Below, piece after piece: positions 1 to 7,249 of a stretch of 13,476 nucleotides of DNA. The translations under genes were made by a program, and so were the position numbers. The notes under the pieces are model-generated. The model was not told the origin of the DNA. It worked only from the letters and a program-made list of their open reading frames with translations, and did no database searches. Origin of the DNA: Candidatus Zhuqueibacterota bacterium (GTDB taxonomy: Bacteria; KSB1; UBA2214); the NCBI GenBank assembly GCA_022706175.1, contig JAKJDB010000024.1, positions 1-13,476 of the forward strand. Reading direction: 5' to 3'. Each line of letters opens with the position of its first letter. Positions within the stretch are counted from its first letter, which is position 1.

Positions 1-60
1 TTGCACCCGGTCGTGCGTGGACAATGCGATGCGAACGCTTTTCGCTTTACTTTCGCTCAG
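1..60 (-). CDS. possible start of a further operon gene, cut by the window edge (CTG start)
   Basis: A reading frame of 20 codons is open from a CTG at 60-58 to the left edge of the window. It begins LSESKAKSVRIALST. The CTG overlaps the TGA stop of the preceding gene as CTGA, the same NTGA arrangement seen at two other junctions here (GTGA at 8548-8545, TTGA at 1313-1310). An AAGGAG sequence at 74-69 sits 8 nt before the CTG, which is good spacing for a ribosome-binding site. No ATG, GTG or TTG lies nearby in this frame except a TTG at 24-22 without a visible binding site. CTG starts are rare, and only 20 codons are visible, so the product cannot be named. From family context the next genes could be a MoxR-type ATPase or DUF58 protein, but this is a guess. 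Confidence 0.3.
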   Translation of the reverse strand, partial: MSESKAKSVRIALSTHDRVQ

Positions 61-1313
61 GTCTTCTGCTCCTTTTTTTTCGCCGCAGGAAACAAAATGT
101 TGTTCAGGATCAGCCGGTACCCCGGAGAGTTTTTGTGCAACGCCAGTTGCGTGGGCGGGTCGTTGACAAAATGCTGGTAGTCCTCCGGGTCGTGGCCGCC
201 GTAAAAAGTAAAGGTCCCCCGCCCCCAGTTGCCGTGCAGATATTTAACCTGATCCGTGCCCACCGCTTCGCCCAACAGCACGACTGTTTTTTTAATCCGG
301 GAGCGATGATAGCCTGTCGTCTGTCCCATAAATCCCTTGATCGCAGACACATGATTCTGTGTCAGCATGGTCGGAACCGGATCGTATTTGGCGGAAAACT
401 CGAACAGAGTAAAATAATCCGCCTCCGCGCCGCGCAAAACCGGCGCATGACTCGGGGGAATGTCGATATCAGAATACTCGTACACCAAAGGATTGAATTC
501 CAAATGAAAATCGGTAAACGCAAAAGTCTGGCTGAAATCGAGTTTGGCCTGCGCCGCGGGGTCCACACCATCGCCGTCGAACACCGCGTCCACGATGTCC
601 ACCGAACCGGCGGCCAGGGCGATGTCATACGTGTCTGTAGCTGAACACATGGCAAAGAGAAATCCGCCGCCGGCGACATACTCTTTGATCGTCTGCGCCA
701 CCGCACGCTTGAGCAGCGACACCTTGCCATAACCCAACCGTTTCGCCGCCGCCTCGTTCTTGCGCACTTCATCCTGATACCACTCGGCGTTGCGATAATT
801 GGCGTAAAATTTACCATACTGACCGGTAAAATCTTCATGATGCAGATGCAACCAGTCGAATTTCTCCAGAGAATGGTTCAGTACCTCTTCGTCCCAAACG
901 GTTTCATAGGGGATCTCGGCGTAATCCAGCGCCAGCAGCACCGCATCGTCCCAGGCCTGTTTGTTCGGCGGCGCATAGATGGCGATGTTCGGCGCTTTTT
1001 CCAGCAACATCACATCCATATTCTCCCGCTCGATGACGCTGTATATCTGCGCGGCCTCTGCGCCGTTGACCGGAACAAAGGAGACGCCGCGAACGCGCAG
1101 CTCGCGTTCCAGCGCCGGAGAATAATCGGTCATGAACGCGCCCCCGCTGTAATTCAACAGCCATTCGACGTTGATGCCGTTTTTCAACACCCAGTAAGCC
1201 ACGCCATAGGCTTTGAGATGATCGGTCTGGCGCAGATCCATGGGAATGAGTACTTTCTGGCCGAAGGCAACACTGCTGAGCAGCAACCAGCCGGCCAACC
1301 ACCCTGCTTTCAA
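57..1313 (-). CDS. exported class-I glutamine amidotransferase-like protein ('asparagine synthetase B' family)
   Basis: This 418-residue protein has a signal peptide (MKAGWLAGWLLLSSVAFG, about residues 1-18), so it is probably periplasmic. The body resembles a family common in Bacteroidota whose members carry the database name 'asparagine synthetase B'. Recognisable stretches are IPMDLRQTDHLKAYG (24-38), DWLHLHHEDFTGQYGKFY (153-170) and the end LILNNILFPAAKKK. It does not look like true AsnB: there is no Cys at position 2, no SGGLDS-type ATP site, and it is exported. The segment GGGFLFAMCSATD (215-227), with Cys223, resembles a class-I amidotransferase elbow, and GGHDPED (372-378) supplies His374 and Glu377. 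These three are a plausible catalytic set, but that is inference. The TTG start overlaps the upstream stop as TTGA and has AAAGGAG 6 nt upstream. It is the last complete gene of the left block. Confidence 0.8.
   Translation of the reverse strand: MKAGWLAGWLLLSSVAFGQKVLIPMDLRQTDHLKAYGVAYWVLKNGINVEWLLNYSGGAFMTDYSPALERELRVRGVSFVPVNGAEAAQIYSVIERENMDVMLLEKAPNIAIYAPPNKQAWDDAVLLALDYAEIPYETVWDEEVLNHSLEKFDWLHLHHEDFTGQYGKFYANYRNAEWYQDEVRKNEAAAKRLGYGKVSLLKRAVAQTIKEYVAGGGFLFAMCSATDTYDIALAAGSVDIVDAVFDGDGVDPAAQAKLDFSQTFAFTDFHLEFNPLVYEYSDIDIPPSHAPVLRGAEADYFTLFEFSAKYDPVPTMLTQNHVSAIKGFMGQTTGYHRSRIKKTVVLLGEAVGTDQVKYLHGNWGRGTFTFYGGHDPEDYQHFVNDPPTQLALHKNSPGYRLILNNILFPAAKKKEQKT
69..74 (-). promoter_or_regulatory. 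ribosome-binding site supporting a start at 60
   Basis: AAGGAG on the minus strand, inside the last codons of the amidotransferase-like gene and 8 nt upstream of the CTG at 60. The A-run just before it is part of the lysine-rich tail of the upstream protein, so the match could be a by-product of AAA and GAG codons. Confidence 0.3.
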
Positions 1314-3133
1314 AAAACGCTCCTTTGGTTCAACTGCTTGTCCAACAGACGAACGCGACGCCGCGCTTCTTCAATATAAATACTCTGAGGATATTTTTCC
1401 AATAAAGTTTCATATTTTTTCCGCGCCTCCTCGGGAAGAGAAAGGTCCGTTTCATACAATCCGGCCAGCGCCATCAACACACGATCCGGCGTTCGGCAGC
1501 GATCGTCCTGCAACAGCGCCTCACAGACCGGAACCGCCGCGTTCGCGCGGCCGGAAAGCCGATAGGCTTCAACCAGAGTAAACCGGGCCTCCGTCGCGGT
1601 GCTGCCGTCCACCGAAAGCAGACGCTCCACCGCACGATCGTACTTGCGTTGCACCAGGTCCAGACGGCCGGCGCCCAACTTTTGCAGACCGATGGAATCC
1701 GCGCGATTCTCCGTCAGCAACCAGTACAACTCGAGCGCATCGTTTTCCACCCGGCTGGGTGCGGAGCCGGACTTGAGCGCTAACAGCTCCTTCAGCCGCT
1801 GTTCGGCAGAGCTCAACTTGCCGGTATAAAAATCAAGCATAGCGAGCGCCAACCGCGCCTGACGATGCGCTTCCACCGTTGCCGGAACCTCGCGGACGAC
1901 TCTGGAAAAATAGGCTTCAGCAGCGGTCAGGCTGTCCGCAGCCATAGCGACTTCGCCCAACCGGTAGGTGCATAGCGCCCGGTATGCGCCGGACTGAGGC
2001 AATGCCCGCTCATAACCGGCCCGGGCAGCCGGCAGGTCGTGCAGCCGGCGGAATTGAATGTCTGCGATGCGCAGCAACGCGGTGATCGTGTGCTGCGATT
2101 TCTCATGCCGGCCGGTGAATTTCTCATAGACGGCAATGGCAGCGGCATACTCTTTTTGCCTCTCATAAATCTCACCAAGCGCCAGTTCCGCATCCCGGCT
2201 GTAGGGGCTGTCGCTGTAACGCTGCAGCAACAGGTTGAAGGCTTGCTTGGCCGGCACAAAGGCGCTGTCTTGCATGGCTGTGGCGCCTAAAAGATGCAGA
2301 TAATAGCCGGGCGGATGGCGGCGTGCCGAGTCCTGTCCGCTGGTCTCCAATGCTGAATATTGCTTCAGCGCTTCGTCATACCTGCCGGCCTGGATCATAA
2401 GCGCACCGAGGATTTGCCGGGCGATGGCCGCCTCTTCAGGCGTGCGCTTGATCTGCTCGGTCAGCACACGCACCATGGGCGGCAGCGCAGCCGGCTCCTC
2501 TGCCGCCTGATTTAAAAACTGACTCTGAATACGGGCAGCCTGTTCCGGAAACGCCGTCAGATACGCGCCAAGCTCGCGGGCGCTAAGTTCATACTCCCCT
2601 TGCCGATGTGCAACACGACTGATCTCCTCAGCATGACGGACCGGCGATTTGAACCTCCGCCGTGCCAACTCGTACACTTGCCTCGCTTCATCCAACAAAC
2701 CGTAGCGTTCCAGGGTCGCGCCGATCAAGAGATACACCTGCTCGCTCTGGGGATTGCTTTCCACCAGATTCATCCAGCGCTGTACCGCCTCCTTGCGCTG
2801 GCCCTGCAAAAAGGCGATCTCTGCCAAGTCCGCTTCAAGTTCCATTCGGCGAAAAATGGTCTGCAGCTGCAGAATGAGCTGTTCCAGCCGGGCATATTGC
2901 TGCAGCTGCAGCAAACAGCGCTTGGCGCCGCTGTAGGCCACCTGATCCGCCGGCGTCGCTTCGGTCAAACGGACATAAATCTCGGCCGCCAGATCATAGC
3001 GGCGCAAAGACTCGTACTCCGCCGCCCGCGCCAGCATCTGCCGTGTCTGTTGAGGGCTGGACGTCTGCGCCTGCAGAACAGCCGCCAGCGCTAACACCAA
3101 CAGCCCGTTAACGGCGGGGTTGCGCTTTTTCAA
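1310..3133 (-). CDS. exported tetratricopeptide-repeat (TPR) protein
   Basis: Read from the TTG at 3133 the protein has 607 residues. It opens with a signal peptide, MKKRNPAVNGLLVLALAAVLQAQ written as codons 1-23 (n-region KKR, hydrophobic core 10-20). The rest is almost entirely helical repeats of TPR type, for example residues 35-60, 103-130, 133-163, 238-265, 316-345, 391-415 and 553-590; the clearest are GRYDEALKQYSALE and EEARKKYETLLEKYP. No enzyme motif is visible, so it is probably a periplasmic scaffold. Two starts compete. ATG at 3145 has no clear binding site. TTG at 3133 has GAGG 6 nt upstream and gives the cleaner signal peptide, so I prefer it. The gene overlaps the end of the DUF4175 gene by 26 nt (38 nt with the ATG) in another frame, which implies translational coupling. 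A longer reading from 3322 would add low-complexity residues translated from inside DUF4175 and is unlikely. Confidence 0.85.
   Translation of the reverse strand: MKKRNPAVNGLLVLALAAVLQAQTSSPQQTRQMLARAAEYESLRRYDLAAEIYVRLTEATPADQVAYSGAKRCLLQLQQYARLEQLILQLQTIFRRMELEADLAEIAFLQGQRKEAVQRWMNLVESNPQSEQVYLLIGATLERYGLLDEARQVYELARRRFKSPVRHAEEISRVAHRQGEYELSARELGAYLTAFPEQAARIQSQFLNQAAEEPAALPPMVRVLTEQIKRTPEEAAIARQILGALMIQAGRYDEALKQYSALETSGQDSARRHPPGYYLHLLGATAMQDSAFVPAKQAFNLLLQRYSDSPYSRDAELALGEIYERQKEYAAAIAVYEKFTGRHEKSQHTITALLRIADIQFRRLHDLPAARAGYERALPQSGAYRALCTYRLGEVAMAADSLTAAEAYFSRVVREVPATVEAHRQARLALAMLDFYTGKLSSAEQRLKELLALKSGSAPSRVENDALELYWLLTENRADSIGLQKLGAGRLDLVQRKYDRAVERLLSVDGSTATEARFTLVEAYRLSGRANAAVPVCEALLQDDRCRTPDRVLMALAGLYETDLSLPEEARKKYETLLEKYPQSIYIEEARRRVRLLDKQLNQRSVF
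1320..1326 (-). promoter_or_regulatory. ribosome-binding site deciding the TTG start at 1313
   Basis: AAAGGAG on the minus strand, within the last codons of the TPR gene, followed by a 6-nt spacer and TTG at 1313-1311. The TTG opens directly onto a textbook signal peptide and overlaps the TPR gene's TGA as TTGA. No ATG lies close by in frame, so this site fixes the start. Confidence 0.7.
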
Positions 3134-6100
3134 ACAAGGCCTCATAATACTGCTTGATGAGCTCCAGATAATCGCGGCTGTATCCCTCCTTTTTCGCCCG
3201 GAGAAAATCCTGTTGCCACTTTTGCTTGCGGTCGCCCAAATCCGCCGGCAGTTCACCGGGGCTGATCGTCGAATAGGATCGGCCGGTCTCCGCGCGCCGG
3301 TCTTTGCTGTACTCCCGTTCACGCAGGGATTTTTGCGAATCCAGCATACGGGATAAAATCTGTTCCTGCCGCTGAATGGTGTTGCGTGTGACCTGGCGGC
3401 CGAGATCCTGCTCCACCTGTTTCATATCTTCGATCATTTTCTCCAGCCGGCCTCCGGGGCCGGCTAGGTTTCCGGACTCCTGAGCCAATTGCTCAAGCGA
3501 CTTGCGCAGCTGCGCCTGCTCGGCAGCCAACCTGGCCATTGCCTCCTGCTGCCCACTGCCCATAGCGCCGTCCATGCCCAGCGACAGAGTCTGCTGATTG
3601 ATGCCTTGCTGCCCTTTGGCTAAGGCTTGCATGCGCTGAATATACTGCTCCATGCTCATCCCTCCGCTGCCGCCCTGCATCATGGCTTGCATGGCAGAAT
3701 GCATCTGTTTGGCCGCGCGATTGAGCTGGGCCATAGCCTGGCCCTGCCGTCCGGCGGCGGCAGCGTGATTGCGAGACTCCAACGCCTCCAGTGATTGGGC
3801 CATGCTCTGCGCCGCCTGACCCAAAGCCCCGCCGATCTGCGGATCGATCTGCAAACTTTGTTTGGACGCGTCGAAAATCTGATCCATCACCCGGTTCAGC
3901 GCAGACGAGACATTCTGCTGCTCCTCGGCGATATCGCGGATGTCGTGGGTCGAAGATTGAGTGGATTCGCTGCGGTTGAGCAGAGCTTCCTGCTTTTGCG
4001 ACAGCGACAATAGATCTTTCATGCCGCGCTGCAAAGCCTGCATGGCGCGCTGCTGCTGAGCGCCGGATAGTTTGTCCTTCGCCAGTTGCAGCTCTTGGGC
4101 GGCTGCGTTCAGTTCCTTTTGAATAGGCTCGGACAATGCCGCCAAACCTTCGGCTGCGCCGCTCTGCAAGCGCTCCTGCAGCTCCTGCATCCGCTCCTGC
4201 AGCTCCTTGGATCCGAGCCGGTCTTGCGCCTGCTGCACCTCCTCCTGCGGCATGCCCGGTTCGTTCGCCATCTCCCGATGGACGGCATCGAGCATTTTCT
4301 CCAAATCCGCCACATGGTCGCGCAAGTCCTTCTGCCGCTGCTGAGAGCCGGACTGCTCCGGCTTGTCACTGATCTGCTTTTGTTCTTCCGCCAGCTTTTG
4401 CGCCGTGCGCACCGCCTGATCCAGCTGCTGCTCCATTTTAAATCGTTTTAGCAATGAGATGGCGCGGTCGAGATTCTGGTTCATGTCCTCAGCCGACTGA
4501 CGGTATTGTTCCAGCGCTGTGTTGATCCGTTGTGGATCGAGCTTTTGCATCGCCTCCGCCAGCTCTTGCATCGCCTTTTGCAGCTCCGGCGTCATGATCT
4601 CACGGAACAGCTGCTGCAGATCCTCATATTTTTTCAGCGTCTCCAAGGAAGCCAGCGAATGTTTTTCCATTTTTTCAAGCATTTGATCCAAGGACTCGGA
4701 CAGATGTTGCAAATCCTGTTTGATCTGCTCCTGCTGGCTGCCGGCGTCATCGAGCTGCTGCTTGCGGCGCCAATCGATCTGCGGATCGCGTTGCAGTTCC
4801 CGCTGCATCTCCTCGACATCCCTTTTCAGCTCCTGACTCCGTTCATAGATCGCTTCCATTTGCGCAATCGCGTCCGTCTGGCTGGACGCCAGATCTTCAT
4901 ACATCTCGTACAACGAAGGAAACCGTGCGCGATAATAGGGCGTGATGGCTGCCTTGGGGCCGTTGACCTGATCATTGTCAAAAACCTGAACCGCGTAAAG
5001 CACGCTTTCGTTGGGCAGCAGCGGCGAGGAAGAAAGATCCCAGGAAAAGTCCAGCCGGCTGTGGTCCGCGACGGTCAGCGGCAACCGTTCACGGACAAAC
5101 CGCGAGCTGTCGATCTCCGTCTCCCCGGCCGCTGAAACGTAATAGAGCAGATACATGGCGGACAATCCATAGTCGTCCTGGGCCTCAATCGCCAGCGGCA
5201 ACTGCATATCTTCCCCAAAATCCACATCGCGGCCGGGCGCCAGCAAGCGGACAAAAGGAGGTTGATCCGGCAACACGCGCAGATGATACTCGATCTGCGG
5301 AGCAGCCGGCCAGCCGCGCTGGTCCGACAGATAAAACCGGTATTGATCGTCTGCCTGCAGCACAAAGGAGGCCTGCAAATGCCGGCCGGAAATCTCCATC
5401 GGCAACGAGCGGGCAGAAGCAAACTCCACTCGGGCGGTATCCACCAGACCGTTGGTCTCGGCCTGAATCTGTATGCGTGTTCCCGCCAAGGCCGATACAT
5501 CGCCGCTGTTCTCCGGCAGCACCACCGATTCCTGGCGGGAATAGGCCGGCGGAATCAGCTTGACCTGCAGGGTGCGGATCATCACCCACTCTGCCACAGA
5601 CACTCGATACCAGCGGCTTTGTATTCTGCCGCTGTGAATGCGGTAGAGAAACGAATCGTGCACCGCAGTGAATCGATACTGCAGCGTGTCGAACACGCCT
5701 TTCTGCAGCTCGGCGTTCTCCAAACGGCCATCCCTGCGAACCTGCAAGTGCGGCTTTCTGAGCCAGGACGAAGAGGATACCACGCGCACAAGCAGATCCT
5801 GACCCTTGATCACAGTGACATCCCCAGGCAGAACGGAATAGGGCAGGGCCGCGGTCTGATAAAAATCGCGCTGCGGTGAAAACAGCCGCACCGTGCCGCG
5901 CGTCAGGGTTTGTCCCAGCAGCAAGCCCAGCAGCAGAGAAACGCCGACGCTCTGCCCCAACCGCAGATAATGTCTTCGCTCCTGAGGATTGCGGCCGCAG
6001 GTGGAGAAATCATAACCTTCGAGCTGCACCGCCACCTCGATAAACGCAGCCTGAATCAGATCCGGAGAATAAGCTTCCTGATTGTGGTCCAGTTTGTCCA

Positions 6101-6449
6101 GCAGCTGCAGGGCGTTGGCCAGACGATCGTGCACCGACGCAAAGTGAGAACCAACCTCCAGCGCCACCTGGTTGAGAGACGGTGTGTTGGGCCGAAAAGC
6201 TGTCTGGTAAAACGCACCACCGGCCGTGACCAGCAGCCGGGTCAGAGACCCCAAGGTTGCGCTGAGTAGAAAGGTCCAGCGGAGCCAGGAGGGCAACAGC
6301 AAGGCGCCGTTGAGGGCCAACAGCGCCAGCCAGATCGGCGCCAACGGGATCAAGCCCTGCGCCAGCGCAGCGCCCAGGCGCCGCCGCTTTTGCTGTCGGC
6401 GGTAGGCCTTCAGTTTGGCGACAAAATTTTTTTCGTTTTCATTGTTCAC
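3108..6449 (-). CDS. large DUF4175-type membrane protein with long coiled coil
   Basis: This 1113-residue protein starts at GTG 6449, 1 nt after the DUF4159 stop. It has two N-terminal membrane segments (about 28-50 and 55-78), a soluble stretch (about 80-160) and a third membrane segment (about 163-182, SVGVSLLLGLLLG). A beta-rich part follows (about 200-500) with Ig/cadherin-like features such as ALPYSVLPGDVTVIKG and AIEAQDDYGLSAMYLLYY. From about 515 to 1050 it is a Gln/Met/Glu-rich coiled coil, interrupted by a Gly/Met-rich linker near 925-965. The C-terminal part has REREYSKDRRAETG (1043-1056) and a YLELIKQYYEAL helix, as in the DUF4175 family. With an odd number of membrane passes, everything after residue 185 is probably periplasmic. 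Function is unknown. Size, coiled coil and position between DUF4159 and a TPR protein point to a structural organiser. There is no clear Shine-Dalgarno, so translation is probably coupled to DUF4159. Confidence 0.88.
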   Translation of the reverse strand: MNNENEKNFVAKLKAYRRQQKRRRLGAALAQGLIPLAPIWLALLALNGALLLPSWLRWTFLLSATLGSLTRLLVTAGGAFYQTAFRPNTPSLNQVALEVGSHFASVHDRLANALQLLDKLDHNQEAYSPDLIQAAFIEVAVQLEGYDFSTCGRNPQERRHYLRLGQSVGVSLLLGLLLGQTLTRGTVRLFSPQRDFYQTAALPYSVLPGDVTVIKGQDLLVRVVSSSSWLRKPHLQVRRDGRLENAELQKGVFDTLQYRFTAVHDSFLYRIHSGRIQSRWYRVSVAEWVMIRTLQVKLIPPAYSRQESVVLPENSGDVSALAGTRIQIQAETNGLVDTARVEFASARSLPMEISGRHLQASFVLQADDQYRFYLSDQRGWPAAPQIEYHLRVLPDQPPFVRLLAPGRDVDFGEDMQLPLAIEAQDDYGLSAMYLLYYVSAAGETEIDSSRFVRERLPLTVADHSRLDFSWDLSSSPLLPNESVLYAVQVFDNDQVNGPKAAITPYYRARFPSLYEMYEDLASSQTDAIAQMEAIYERSQELKRDVEEMQRELQRDPQIDWRRKQQLDDAGSQQEQIKQDLQHLSESLDQMLEKMEKHSLASLETLKKYEDLQQLFREIMTPELQKAMQELAEAMQKLDPQRINTALEQYRQSAEDMNQNLDRAISLLKRFKMEQQLDQAVRTAQKLAEEQKQISDKPEQSGSQQRQKDLRDHVADLEKMLDAVHREMANEPGMPQEEVQQAQDRLGSKELQERMQELQERLQSGAAEGLAALSEPIQKELNAAAQELQLAKDKLSGAQQQRAMQALQRGMKDLLSLSQKQEALLNRSESTQSSTHDIRDIAEEQQNVSSALNRVMDQIFDASKQSLQIDPQIGGALGQAAQSMAQSLEALESRNHAAAAGRQGQAMAQLNRAAKQMHSAMQAMMQGGSGGMSMEQYIQRMQALAKGQQGINQQTLSLGMDGAMGSGQQEAMARLAAEQAQLRKSLEQLAQESGNLAGPGGRLEKMIEDMKQVEQDLGRQVTRNTIQRQEQILSRMLDSQKSLREREYSKDRRAETGRSYSTISPGELPADLGDRKQKWQQDFLRAKKEGYSRDYLELIKQYYEALFEKAQPRR

Positions 6450-6450
6450 G

Positions 6451-7125
6451 TTATTGGGTCAAGGCATGGTATAAAATATTTACACCCATTTGCAGGGCCT
6501 GCTCCCTCACCTCGGGCGGATCCTTGTGCACCTCCGCGTCTGCCCATCCATCAGAGATGTTGGCGTTATAAGAGTAAAAAACCACCAGCCTTCCGGAATG
6601 AAAATATCCCCAGGCCTCGGGCGCGCCGCCATCGTGTTCGTGGGTCTTGGGCAATCCTTTGGCAAAAGAATAGAAGGTGTGAAAAATCGGATGTGAAAAT
6701 GGAATGGGGAGCAACTCCTTATCCGGGAACACCTTCTTCATCTCGCGGCGAAAGTGCTCATTCATACCATAATCATCGTCCGCAAACAGAAAGCCGCCGC
6801 CCTCCAGATATTGCCGCAAACGGGCGGCCTCCCGGTCGGTAAAAAAGATACGCCCGTGGCCGGTCATGAACAGCACGGGATAAACAAATAAATTCTCATC
6901 CAGAAGCGAAACGCGTCCCTCCTGCTCTGCGCAACGCAGGCCGGTGGCGGCCTGGAAATAGTTCAGCAGATTGGGGATCATCGAGGCGTCGTTGTACCAG
7001 TCGCCGCCGCCGCCGTACTTTAAACGGGCGACCGTGAACGCCTCGGAGTCCGCCGCCGTCTGCGTCCAGCCGATGGCGACACACGACAACAGGACGCTGA
7101 ACCATACAATCGATGTGTTTTTCAT
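6451..7125 (-). CDS. exported DUF4159 protein (glutaminase-like fold predicted)
   Basis: This 224-residue protein has a signal peptide (about 1-22, KNTSIVWFSVLLSCVAIGW). It matches the DUF4159 family well: ARLKYGGGGDWYND (33-46), YPVLFMTGHGRIFF (82-95), YLEGGGFLFADDDYGMNEHF (106-125), GLPKTHEHDG (157-166), LVVFYSYNANISDGW (180-194) and the end ALQMGVNILYHAL. To my knowledge this family belongs to the class-I amidotransferase-like superfamily. Here the position expected for the nucleophile is Asp (ADDD after GGGFLF), so a binding rather than catalytic role is plausible. The ATG at 7125 is preferred over a TTG at 7143, because the TTG lies inside the stem of the hairpin at 7140-7169. It is the first gene of the left block. 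Its ribosome-binding site is weak and lies just after that hairpin, which may affect expression. Confidence 0.87.
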   Translation of the reverse strand: MKNTSIVWFSVLLSCVAIGWTQTAADSEAFTVARLKYGGGGDWYNDASMIPNLLNYFQAATGLRCAEQEGRVSLLDENLFVYPVLFMTGHGRIFFTDREAARLRQYLEGGGFLFADDDYGMNEHFRREMKKVFPDKELLPIPFSHPIFHTFYSFAKGLPKTHEHDGGAPEAWGYFHSGRLVVFYSYNANISDGWADAEVHKDPPEVREQALQMGVNILYHALTQ

Positions 7126-7131
7126 ATCTCT

Positions 7132-7169
7132 ACAAAACAACAAGTCGGCCTGATGCAGAGCCGACTTGT
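7132..7169 (-). terminator. probable intrinsic terminator or attenuator after surA
   Basis: On the minus strand ACAAGTCGGC and GCCGACTTGT (7169-7160 and 7149-7140) form a perfect 10-bp stem around a 10-nt loop (TCTGCATCAG). The stem is followed by TGTTTTGT (7139-7132), a T-rich but interrupted tail. The plus strand has no T-run after the stem, so any terminator acts on the minus strand, downstream of surA. It lies 14 nt before the DUF4159 start codon, so it could instead be a leader structure that adjusts read-through or ribosome access. Confidence 0.55.
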
Positions 7170-7249
7170 CCGGTTAGGGAAAAATCCTATAATCTGTTGT
7201 CGCTGCATCGGGACCAAGGCCCTCTGCCCCGGCCGCGTGAATGGCTGCG

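Noticed and set aside
24..644. A 206-codon open frame on the plus strand at the left edge
   Set aside because: It is antisense to the amidotransferase-like gene, its composition is Arg/Val/Gln-rich without any domain, and the minus-strand gene fully explains the region.
3134..3322. N-terminal extension of the TPR gene back to 3322
   Set aside because: The extra residues are Arg/Ser-rich, translated from within the DUF4175 gene in another frame, and would place the signal peptide about 60 residues inside the protein.
4171..4207. Tandem 16-bp identity (CGCTCCTGCAGCTCCT) at a 21-nt offset in the DUF4175 gene
   Set aside because: The offset equals seven codons and encodes the coiled-coil heptad ELQERMQ/ELQERLQ, so protein repeat structure explains it.
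7166..7193. TTGTCC, 16-nt spacer, TATAAT on the plus strand, resembling a sigma-70 promoter
   Set aside because: It would drive transcription antisense into surA with no gene to serve, and its -35 box overlaps the arm of the terminator hairpin. A chance match is more likely.
7188..7222. TTGGTC, 17-nt spacer, GATTAT on the minus strand as a promoter for DUF4159
   Set aside because: Only 3 of 6 and 4 of 6 bases agree with consensus, and the promoter consensus of this lineage is unknown. The position is attractive, but the evidence is too weak to list.
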